From the NCBI GenBank assembly GCA_017553665.1, contig JAFZKM010000230.1, positions 1 through 5,689 of the forward strand: a stretch of DNA of 5,689 bases, given 5' to 3'. The notes beneath the pieces are model-generated. The model saw only the letters and a list, made by a program, of their open reading frames with translations. It ran no database searches and was not told the DNA's origin. The number at the start of each line of letters is the position of its first letter. Position 1 is the stretch's first letter. Source of the DNA: Lachnospiraceae bacterium (GTDB lineage: Bacteria; Bacillota_A; Clostridia; Lachnospirales; Lachnospiraceae). Positions 1 through 5,689 of the stretch are shown here, in pieces. The translations under genes were made by a program, and so were the position numbers.

Positions 1-1646
1 AGGCACCCATCGCCATTGCGGGTGAGATAGCGGAGAAGCTTGCCGGAGATGAGTTCTTCTCGAAGGTCGAAGCGGTTAATCCCGGTTTCTTAAATATCAA
101 TATCGGCAATAAGGCGCTCGCTGACTATCTGAACCAGATGGCAAAGGCCGAAAACCTCGGCTTTGAACCCGCGAACACCGGCAAGACCGCGGTTATCGAT
201 TACGGCGGAGCGAATGTAGCGAAGCCTCTGCATGTAGGACATTTACGTCCCGCGATCATCGGTGAGAGCGTTAAGCGTCTGCTCGATTTTGACGGCTTTA
301 AGACCATAGGTGACGCGCATCTCGGAGACTGGGGAACTCCTATCGGTCTGATCTTTACGGAGATGCAGGTACGTTACCCCGATCTGGTATTCTGGGATGA
401 GAGTTATACGGTCGAATAACCCAAAGAGTGCCCCGTTTCATTAAAGGAACTGGAAGAAATATATCCTTTCGCCAGCGCGAAGTCGAAAGAGGACGAGGCG
501 TACAGGGCGAAGGCACGTCAGGCTGTTTATGAACTTCAGAACGGAAGAAAAGGCTATCTGGCTCTCTGGAAGAAGATCATGGAGATATCGAAGAACGATC
601 TGAAGAGAAACTACGATAATCTTAACGTTCATTTTGAACTCTGGTACGGCGAGAGCGATGCCGATCCGTATATCATGCCGATGATCGAGGATCTGAAGAA
701 GAAGGGCATCGCGAAGATCAGCGAAGGCGCTCTTGTCGTGGATGTTAAGGAAGAATCAGATAATAAAGAAATGCCGCCCTGCATGCTGCTTAAGTCTGAC
801 GGAGCGGTAGGCTATGACTCCACCGATCTTGCGACGATAGTTCAGAGACAGAAGGATTTCTCACCTAACAAGATCATATATGTTGTCGATAAAAGGCAGG
901 GACTTCATTTTGAGCAGGTATTCCGCGCGGCCAGAAAAGCAGGCATTGTCGGAGCCGATACGGAGCTGTTCTTCCTCGGCAACGGCACGATGAACGGCAA
1001 GGACGGAAAGCCCTTCAAGACACGCGACGGCGGCGTTATGAGACTTGAGTACCTGGTAAGGGACATCTCTGACAAGGTTCTCGAGAAGATGGCCGACCGC
1101 GACATGGAAGAGGAAGAGGCTCAGGAGATCTCGCGCATGGTAGGCCTTGCGGCACTGAAGTACGGCGATCTGTCAAACCAGGCCACGAAGGACTATATCT
1201 TTGATATCGACAGGTTTACCGCGTTTGAGGGCAATACAGGACCTTACATGCTCTATACCATGGTCAGGATCAAGTCGATCCTTGAGAAGCTCGCTTCGGC
1301 GGAAGGAACTTCGATAGACAAGATACGCAATGACGTAACGTTCGGCAATTTCAAGCTCGGAAAGAGCGAGAGGGAATACAGCGCGAGCGAAACAGATATG
1401 ATGCTCGCATTGACCGGATTTTCAGAGGCGATCCACAAGGCTGCCGACGAATACGCGCCTCATAAGGTCTGCGCTTTCGTTTACGATCTGGCCGACAGGT
1501 TTAATACCTTCTACCATGACCATAAGATCGTGGCGCAGGAGGACATTGCCGTCCGCAATGAATGGGTATGCCTGATCGTTGATGTACTCACCGCGCTTGA
1601 GATTTGCATGGATCTGCTGGCGATCAAGGTACCCGACCGCATGTAA
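1..1646 (+). CDS. argS: Arginyl-tRNA synthetase, 5'-truncated by the window and interrupted by an in-frame TAA
   Basis: Class Ia aminoacyl-tRNA synthetase that charges tRNA-Arg with arginine in the cytoplasm. The frame is already open at position 3 (APIAIAGEIAEKL, part of the N-terminal tRNA-recognition domain), so about 40 N-terminal residues lie outside the window. The HIGH signature appears as KPLHVGH at about 222-242. The KMSKS-equivalent loop is GKPFKTR after GTMNGKD at about 984-1025, a variant I associate with clostridial enzymes. FEGNTGPY at 1224-1247 leads into the alpha-helical DALR anticodon-binding domain, which ends in the usual place at TAA 1644-1646. The oddity is TAA at 417-419: homology continues in the same frame on both sides (...SYTVE, stop, PKECPVSLKELEEIYP...). 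Family members as I recall them have Tyr there (EYP), so TAT or TAC to TAA is the simplest change. If the stop is real, neither fragment holds a complete catalytic domain. Family identity is near certain; functional status is unknown. Confidence 0.95.
417..419 (+). other. In-frame premature stop codon (TAA) within argS
   Basis: The codon lies in the same frame as both the upstream (HIGH) and downstream (GKPFKTR) halves of ArgRS. No insertion or deletion is needed to join them, so this is a single-codon nonsense event. No ATG, GTG or TTG occurs in frame between the stop and ATG 579. That ATG has only a GGAAGAAG stretch three bases upstream, which is explained by Trp-Lys-Lys codons. TAA also ends argS itself and the next two genes, so TAA is an ordinary stop in this genome and reassignment is unlikely. 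Confidence 0.9.
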
Positions 1647-1687
1647 GGCTTTTGGAACTGTTGATTTTCCGCGAACCCGTTTGGGGT

Positions 1688-1698
1688 AAGGAATGGAG
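1688..1698 (+). promoter_or_regulatory. Ribosome binding site of the ATPase gene
   Basis: AAGGA at 1688-1692 and GGAG at 1695-1698 precede ATG 1704. The second is five bases from the start and supports that start choice. I see no convincing promoter or terminator in the 57-base gap after argS. Confidence 0.6.
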
Positions 1699-1703
1699 AA
1701 GTA

Positions 1704-3011
1704 ATGTTTATTGGGCGAAAAGATGAATTGAAGCAGCTGGAGAACATATACGCCAACGAACACAGCAACGTGCTCGTGATCTACGGCAGGGCAGGCATCG
1801 GAAAGACCACTCTTGCGCTGAAATTCTGTGAGAAAAAGCATTATATCTACTACAAGGCCGGCGACGTAAGCGAGGCCGAACAGATAAAGGGGATAGAGAA
1901 GGCTGTCATCGAGAAGATGGACCAATCTTCGGATTCAAAGACGGTCCTTGTCATTGATGAGTTCAGATTTGCCGCTTCCGCGGAACTTAAATCCAGACTT
2001 ATCAAATTGGTAAGGGAAGAGCAGACATACGGAAGATACATGGTTTTGCTGCTTTCTTCGTCCGTGAACTGGGTCGAGAATTCGATGGTCGCGGAGAACA
2101 AGGATTTCGCGCGCTTCATTACCGGTATCTTTAAGATAAAGGAACTGAGCTTTGCCGAAACAGTTGAGTGGTTCCCGAAGTCGACGGCATCCGATTGCGT
2201 AATGATAAGGGCCATTCTGGGCGGCGTACCGCGTTATCTGAAGCTCTGGCAGGAGAACAGGAGAATAAGGGAGAATCTTCTGAGCCTCTTCTTCAGCCCC
2301 GACGCGCCCCTGCTCAATGAAGCCGAATATCTGCTGAAGCTTGAACTTCGTGAGCTTGGCGCATACAATACGATACTTACCGCGCTTGCCACCGGCAGGA
2401 ACAAACTGAACGATATTTACGAATACACAGGCTACGGCCGCGCGAAGATCAGCGTATATCTGAAGAACCTGTCCGAGATGGACATTGTCGAAAAAGTTTA
2501 TTCCGTGAGCGTAAGGAACGCGGAGAATACCAAGAAGGGCGTATACCGGATAAAGGATAATTTCCTTAATTTCTATTATGCCTATGTATTCCCGAACATG
2601 TCCGACATTGAGACCGACAACGGCAAATACATTTACAATAAGCTCTTTGTGCCCGATATGGGGCGTTTCATGAGAAAGAGCTTCTCGGATGTCTGCAGGG
2701 AGTATCTCGAGATCATGTCCAAATACAAGAAGCTCGGAAGGAACTATACCGAGTGGCAGTCCTGGTACGGCAAGAAGGGCATCCTCGACATCGTCGGACT
2801 CGACAGCGAGCGCAATATGCTCGTCGGCATGTGCTTCTATTCGGATAAGTCCGCCGACTTCGATCAGCTCGATGAATTTAAGCTTCTCGTAGAGGAAGCC
2901 GGCATCAGACCGAAAAAGCTCTGCCTGTTCAGTAAGAGCGGCTTTGAGCCTGAGCTTGTCAGATACGCGAAGGAAGAGAATATCATGACGGTTTCTCTTG
3001 CCGACCTGTAA
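1704..3011 (+). CDS. ATP-binding protein, archaeal-type ATPase with DUF234-like C-terminus
   Basis: A 435-residue P-loop protein of the STAND/AAA-like 'archaeal ATPase' group. It opens with the typical MFIGRKDEL start. Walker A is GRAGIGKTT (28-36) and Walker B is VLVIDEF (81-87). A sensor-like SSS stretch lies at 118-120, and GGVPRYL (173-179) is characteristic of the family. Residues about 224-268 look like a winged helix (YGRAKISVYLKNLSEMDIVEK). The C-terminal part (about 300-435) matches the DUF234 pattern, a degenerate PD-(D/E)XK nuclease fold, with SDVCREYL and then LDIVGLD (361-367). Where relatives usually have GECKW this protein has GMCFY (375-379), so the E-x-K pair is lost while D362 remains. 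The start is supported by GGAG at 1695-1698, five bases upstream. It follows argS by 57 bases without a visible terminator, so it may be read with argS. The cellular role of the family is poorly defined and I assign none. Confidence 0.88.
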   Translation: MFIGRKDELKQLENIYANEHSNVLVIYGRAGIGKTTLALKFCEKKHYIYYKAGDVSEAEQIKGIEKAVIEKMDQSSDSKTVLVIDEFRFAASAELKSRLIKLVREEQTYGRYMVLLLSSSVNWVENSMVAENKDFARFITGIFKIKELSFAETVEWFPKSTASDCVMIRAILGGVPRYLKLWQENRRIRENLLSLFFSPDAPLLNEAEYLLKLELRELGAYNTILTALATGRNKLNDIYEYTGYGRAKISVYLKNLSEMDIVEKVYSVSVRNAENTKKGVYRIKDNFLNFYYAYVFPNMSDIETDNGKYIYNKLFVPDMGRFMRKSFSDVCREYLEIMSKYKKLGRNYTEWQSWYGKKGILDIVGLDSERNMLVGMCFYSDKSADFDQLDEFKLLVEEAGIRPKKLCLFSKSGFEPELVRYAKEENIMTVSLADL

Positions 3012-3025
3012 TGTAACAGAATCAT

Positions 3026-3047
3026 AACAAAAACGTAAGGTTTTGTT
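3026..3047. repeat. Short inverted repeat just upstream of a promoter
   Basis: AACAAAA (3026-3032) and TTTTGTT (3041-3047) are perfect inverted 7-mers around an 8-base centre. They end three bases before the -35 box at 3051. The element could be an operator or a weak transcription end for the ATPase gene. The stem is almost all A-T, so it would be a poor RNA hairpin, and it may be chance. Confidence 0.35.
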
Positions 3048-3050
3048 CGG

Positions 3051-3079
3051 TTGACATCTTATTTGCGTATTGATAGAAT
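3051..3079 (+). promoter_or_regulatory. Sigma-A type promoter, TTGACA-17-TAGAAT
   Basis: The -35 box TTGACA (3051-3056) is a perfect consensus. It is followed by exactly 17 bases and the -10 box TAGAAT (3074-3079), which has one mismatch. Transcription would start near 3086, just ahead of the GGAGG at 3090-3094. The downstream gene therefore has a very short leader and probably steady, strong expression. Confidence 0.88.
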
Positions 3080-3089
3080 TATCAGTGTT

Positions 3090-3094
3090 GGAGG
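3090..3094 (+). promoter_or_regulatory. Ribosome binding site deciding the start at 3105
   Basis: GGAGG ends ten bases before ATG 3105. The same frame is open back to a TTG at 3051, but that TTG is the first triplet of the -35 box and cannot lie on the mRNA. ATG 3105 is therefore the start, and it places a signal peptide directly at the N-terminus. Confidence 0.85.
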
Positions 3095-3104
3095 TTTTTT
3101 AAAG

Positions 3105-4151
3105 ATGGATCGTATCAGGAAGACCGGTCTGGCCGGTATTTTGAAATATATATTTCTCGCTGCGGTGCTTGTTGCCGCGATTGGCTTTGCTTCCGCGCAT
3201 GAGGCTCATGCGGAGGAAGAAGATAACTGGATCTATTATGTCGGAGTAGCGAACGGCACGGTTAATGTCCGCTCGGGTCCCGGCGTTGAATACGACCAGA
3301 TCACGGATGCATCGAACGAGAAGCTGAAGCTTTCCGCGCAGGAAGAGGTAACGATCATCGGTGAGGCTCCTTCTTCGGAGGGCAAGATCTGGTATAATAT
3401 CAAGTTCGAGAGGAACGGCATTACCTATAAGGGCTATGTAACGAGCTCTTACGTATCGAAGGACGAGTCGCGCACGATCACTCCTTCGCCGACACCTCCT
3501 CCTTCGCCCACACCTTCGCCGGCACCCACGCCTACGACAGCGCCGACCGAAGTGCCCACACCTTCGCCCACACCCGGTCCCGAAGAGGGCAGCGGAACCA
3601 CGCGTGACGAGATATTTAAGATCATTCTTATCGTGATCGTTGTAGCGATCCTGATCCTCATCGGACTGATCGTTTACAAGCTTCTCCGTGACCGCAAGAA
3701 CGGCTCTGAGGACGCAGCGTCACGTAAGGTAGACAGACTGAAGAAGCTGAACCTCGATAACCGCGAGAGCGGAAGAAAGTTTCCTCAGATAAAGAGACTT
3801 GATGTAGAATCATCTGCTCCCGAGGAAGTAAGACAGGACGTATATTATAAGAATTCTTACGATTCCGGCGAGGACGACCAGAAGCGCAACGCCGAGAAGG
3901 ACACCGACGAGCGTAAGGCACTCCGTGCCGCGATCGACCGCCTCCAGGAGCATGATATCGTTTATCATACGACCTACGGAGAGGGCGAGGTATTCGATAA
4001 CTCCGACGTGAAGCTGATCGAAGTCCGCTTCGGCAATGACATGAGATTCCTCAAGAAGGACCAGCTTGTAGCGAAGAGAGAGCTGCTGATCATCGACGAG
4101 GAAGACCAGTCGATCGCGAAGCGCAGGAATAAGAGACGCACAAATAAATAA
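3105..4151 (+). CDS. Membrane-anchored SH3b-domain protein with Tudor-like cytoplasmic tail
   Basis: A 348-residue predicted single-pass envelope protein. Residues 1-36 look like a signal peptide: basic MDRIRKTG, hydrophobic core about 15-30, and cleavage after AHA at 36 or ASA at 31. Residues about 43-118 form a bacterial SH3 domain (GTVNVRSGPGVEY and closing GYVTSSYV), a fold often used to bind peptidoglycan. A Pro/Ser/Thr-rich linker (about 124-167) could span the wall. A strong transmembrane helix (about 173-194, Ile/Val/Leu) is followed by KLLRDRK, so the tail of about 150 residues should be cytoplasmic. The tail is highly charged and ends in a basic stretch. Residues about 283-325 (HDIVYHTTYGEGEVF... 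IEVRFGNDMRFLKKDQLV) resemble the Tudor-like C-terminal domain of PcrA/UvrD helicases; that match is my pattern recognition and is tentative. The gene has its own promoter and terminator. I recognise no named gene. Possible roles are wall sensing or linking the envelope to a cytoplasmic partner. Confidence 0.85.
   Translation: MDRIRKTGLAGILKYIFLAAVLVAAIGFASAHEAHAEEEDNWIYYVGVANGTVNVRSGPGVEYDQITDASNEKLKLSAQEEVTIIGEAPSSEGKIWYNIKFERNGITYKGYVTSSYVSKDESRTITPSPTPPPSPTPSPAPTPTTAPTEVPTPSPTPGPEEGSGTTRDEIFKIILIVIVVAILILIGLIVYKLLRDRKNGSEDAASRKVDRLKKLNLDNRESGRKFPQIKRLDVESSAPEEVRQDVYYKNSYDSGEDDQKRNAEKDTDERKALRAAIDRLQEHDIVYHTTYGEGEVFDNSDVKLIEVRFGNDMRFLKKDQLVAKRELLIIDEEDQSIAKRRNKRRTNK
3483..3575 (+). repeat. 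Degenerate tandem repeat encoding the Pro/Ser/Thr linker
   Basis: CCTTCGCC occurs four times (3483, 3501, 3513 and 3561), mixed with CACACC and CACGCC units, and encodes Pro-Ser-Pro-Thr-type repeats. Such linkers commonly act as extended spacers through the cell wall. The array is likely to vary in length between strains. Confidence 0.75.
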
Positions 4152-4176
4152 GAGATCGGTTCGAATCTGATTGTAT

Positions 4177-4210
4177 GGGAGCTCCCGTGAAAACGGGGGC
4201 TCTCTTTGTT
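4177..4210 (+). terminator. Rho-independent terminator after the SH3b gene
   Basis: A 12-bp stem (arms 4177-4188 and 4193-4204, with two G-U pairs) closes on a GAAA tetraloop at 4189-4192 and is followed by TTTGTT. It lies 25 bases after the stop at 4151. The opposite strand lacks a T-run after the hairpin, so it should work in the plus direction only. Confidence 0.88.
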
Positions 4211-4375
4211 GTGAAAAAAGATACAAATGGAAGAGGGAAATGTCACGCAAATCGTCCCAAAAGGTTACAAGTGAATAGAAAATGAAGGATACGTGCTTTT
4301 AAAATGTATATTCTACACGAATAATGAATAAATGCGGTAATTATATTTACTAATTTAGTTAAAAATATCTGAAAT

Positions 4376-4393
4376 ATGTATCCAAAATGTATC
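4376..4393 (+). promoter_or_regulatory. Putative activator box: two 7-bp direct repeats, 11-bp period
   Basis: ATGTATC at 4376-4382 and again at 4387-4393 are exact copies separated by CAAA. This 7+4+7 layout matches the geometry of OmpR/PhoB-family response regulator sites. The second copy ends ten bases before the TACAAT at 4404, in the place of a -35 box. The geometry is seen directly; the regulator family is inferred. Confidence 0.45.
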
Positions 4394-4403
4394 TTTATTC
4401 AAA

Positions 4404-4409
4404 TACAAT
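4404..4409 (+). promoter_or_regulatory. Putative -10 box of the VWA gene
   Basis: TACAAT has one mismatch to TATAAT. At a 17-base spacing the -35 position reads TCCAAA, a poor match, which fits an activator-dependent promoter. Transcription from about 4416 would give a leader of roughly 62 bases. A perfect TATAAT at 4453-4458 is an alternative, but its transcript would begin on the ribosome binding site. Confidence 0.4.
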
Positions 4410-4463
4410 GGAAACATAGTGGGGAGAAGTTCTACCACATACGTTCAAAAACTATAATTTATT

Positions 4464-4470
4464 AGGAGGA
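4464..4470 (+). promoter_or_regulatory. Strong ribosome binding site of the VWA gene
   Basis: AGGAGGA lies seven bases before ATG 4478, an almost ideal Shine-Dalgarno sequence and spacing. It fixes the start of the VWA gene and suggests high translation. Confidence 0.85.
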
Positions 4471-4477
4471 AGACGAA

Positions 4478-5689
4478 ATGAAGAGATTTTCATGGAAGAA
4501 GATGATGAGTCTCGTCGTTGCTTTAGCTCTCGTAGTAGGCGTATTACACTTTGGGACAAGAGTAAGCGCTGAAACTGAGGCTGATGCAGCTGCTACTGCT
4601 GCATTAACTAACGGCAACATTCAGTTCACTGTTGATCGTGAGTTCCTTAAGACCGGCGGTAATCAGGTACATTCAGATGTAATTATCGTTATCGATTGTT
4701 CTGTAAGCATGGGGAATAGAGTACGTAATACCAATCCCAGTCAGACCCGTCTTCAGGTTGCAAAGGCTCAGGCTCAGGCTTTCAAGGATGAACTTGACAA
4801 AGACCCCAATGTTACTGTTGTAGGTATTTTCGGTTTTGGCGGTTACGCAACAGAAGTTGAGAAAATCAGTGATATTTCTACTATAAGCGGAACAAATGTT
4901 GATGACGCTTTAGAGAAGGCTCAGGCTAAGTTTAAAGCAATGACAACGGTATCTAACCCCACGATCGTAATTCTTACTGATGGTGAGGCGAATAGAGCCA
5001 ATAAGCACGAAGGTGAGACCGGTAACGCGACTGCGCTTACCGTTGCGCAGATCAATAATGCTCTTAATGACGATAACATTAAGATTTATGCGATCGATTT
5101 TGGTGAAGCTGGTACAATTTTCACCAACAATGGTATTAATAACACTAACGGCAATTTAACTAATTCATCTACCTCTACTTTCAGCAGCACAGAATTAGCA
5201 GCAGCATTCAAGAATATTACTACTGCTATCCAGACATATACTGTTGATAACGCTAAGATCGTTGCTAAGCTCACTGATTTCGTTAATTATGTGGGACCTG
5301 TTAACGATGACATCGAATATGACAAAAATACTATTATCTGGCATATTGATGATGGCGATATTACCGATGTAAATTATAAAGAGGTAAAATCTCCTGAGTT
5401 CGCATTCAAGCTTGTTGATCCTAACAGTCCTCAGGCAGAAGGTGAAACAGATGCTGATTATCAGGCAAGAGTTGCAAGAGCTCTTATTAATTATGCTAAG
5501 GGCGGCACTAAGGTCGACGGCGTTGTAACTTCTACCGATGGTATTGTTAAGTATGAGCCTCTTGCAGACGGAAAGGTTAAGATTACCGTTAAGATTACTG
5601 CAGACAACGATACAAAGCTTTACTTCAATATTAACGGAGCGGCTCAGACTCCCAAGAATGTCAATAATCTTGATACTTTAACAGCAATC
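4478..5689 (+). CDS. Secreted VWA-domain surface protein (3' end outside window)
   Basis: The frame is open from ATG 4478 to the last base (404 codons) with no stop. Residues 1-31 form a signal peptide (MKRFSWKK, a Leu/Val core, cleavage after VSA). A von Willebrand factor A domain spans about 65-250. Its MIDAS metal site is complete: DCSVS (D73, S75, S77), T139 in SGTNVDDAL, and D168 in ILTDGE. The segment after it (about 254-340, with TIIWHIDDGDITDVNY) resembles the beta-sandwich repeats that follow VWA domains in Gram-positive surface and pilus-tip proteins. A cell-wall sorting signal or further repeats would be expected beyond the window. Codons favour GCT, GTT, AAT and ACT, unlike the preceding genes, which prefer GCG, GAG, AAG and ATC. 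With the strong ribosome binding site this suggests an abundant surface protein or a different origin. Adhesion is the likely role but is inferred from the family; no named gene is recognised. Confidence 0.9.
   Translation, partial: MKRFSWKKMMSLVVALALVVGVLHFGTRVSAETEADAAATAALTNGNIQFTVDREFLKTGGNQVHSDVIIVIDCSVSMGNRVRNTNPSQTRLQVAKAQAQAFKDELDKDPNVTVVGIFGFGGYATEVEKISDISTISGTNVDDALEKAQAKFKAMTTVSNPTIVILTDGEANRANKHEGETGNATALTVAQINNALNDDNIKIYAIDFGEAGTIFTNNGINNTNGNLTNSSTSTFSSTELAAAFKNITTAIQTYTVDNAKIVAKLTDFVNYVGPVNDDIEYDKNTIIWHIDDGDITDVNYKEVKSPEFAFKLVDPNSPQAEGETDADYQARVARALINYAKGGTKVDGVVTSTDGIVKYEPLADGKVKITVKITADNDTKLYFNINGAAQTPKNVNNLDTLTAI

Larger units (their letters stand above)
4211..4477. other. 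AT-rich intergenic region upstream of the VWA gene
   Basis: About 267 bases without a credible gene. Short ATG frames here (for example 15 codons from about 4226) lack ribosome binding sites. The left part (about 4211-4370) shows no structure I can support beyond high A+T. It does contain GATACAA at 4220-4226, a near-match to the reverse complement of the ATGTATC repeats further right. The right part holds a putative regulated promoter, a small hairpin (GTGG 4419-4422 with CCAC 4435-4438) and the ribosome binding site of the next gene. Confidence 0.7.

Noticed and set aside
579..1646. Separate downstream gene starting at ATG 579
   Set aside because: The frame is continuous with the upstream ArgRS homology at 420-578 and lacks only a sense codon at 417. 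It is the rest of argS, not an independent gene.
1661..1690. Promoter starting TTGATT between argS and the ATPase gene
   Set aside because: No -10-like hexamer lies 16-18 bases downstream (the sequence there is GGTAAG).
1422..1925. Minus-strand open frame of 167 codons spanning the argS end and ATPase start
   Set aside because: It overlaps two well-supported plus-strand genes and shows no family resemblance.
3810..4250. Minus-strand open frame of 146 codons
   Set aside because: It is antisense to the SH3b gene tail and its terminator, has no recognisable domain, and is explained as a codon-bias shadow.
4236..4270. Possible c-di-GMP (GEMM) riboswitch suggested by a CACGCAAA stretch
   Set aside because: The surrounding paired helices and other conserved segments of the GEMM motif are absent, and it lies about 210 bases from the next start.
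4226..4273. 15-codon open frame after the terminator as a leader peptide
   Set aside because: No ribosome binding site, no promoter and no attenuator-like structure accompany it.
4453..4458. Perfect TATAAT as the main -10 box of the VWA gene
   Set aside because: The predicted start (about 4465) falls on the ribosome binding site, and the -35 position (TTCTAC) matches poorly. It is probably chance in AT-rich DNA, though it cannot be excluded.

Overview
The window looks like chromosomal DNA from a Gram-positive anaerobe of the Clostridia, most plausibly a Lachnospiraceae-type organism. I infer this from the arginyl-tRNA synthetase subtype (its KMSKS-region motif reads GKPFKTR), strong GGAGG-type ribosome binding sites, a consensus sigma-A promoter, and surface proteins with an SH3b domain and a VWA domain. 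This assignment comes from family knowledge, not from a search.

Layout, all on the plus strand. (1) Positions 1-1646 hold most of argS (5' end outside the window), interrupted by an in-frame TAA at 417-419. The reading frame continues unchanged on both sides, so this is a nonsense change or a base error, not a frameshift. (2) Positions 1704-3011 encode an ATP-binding protein of the archaeal-ATPase/DUF234 type, 57 bases after argS with no clear terminator or promoter between them, so the two may be co-transcribed. Its C-terminal nuclease-like fold seems to have lost the E-x-K pair. (3) A near-perfect promoter (TTGACA, 17 bases, TAGAAT) at 3051-3079 drives 3105-4151. This gene encodes a predicted membrane protein with a signal peptide, extracellular SH3b domain, Pro/Ser/Thr linker, one transmembrane helix and a charged cytoplasmic tail. 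The tail carries a small domain resembling the Tudor-like C-terminus of PcrA/UvrD. A GAAA-loop hairpin terminator at 4177-4210 closes the unit. (4) An AT-rich intergenic region follows. It contains two 7-bp direct repeats in 11-bp register, 10 bp upstream of a TACAAT -10 box, an arrangement like OmpR/PhoB-family activator sites. (5) From 4478 to the window end runs an incomplete secreted VWA-domain surface protein with a complete MIDAS metal site and a codon bias unlike its neighbours.

The genes do not form one obvious pathway: a translation gene and an ATPase are followed by two separately transcribed cell-envelope genes. I see no complete new defence or mobile system. The points most worth attention are the argS stop, the SH3b-TM-Tudor-like architecture, the PhoB-like promoter layout and the eroded nuclease site of the ATPase.
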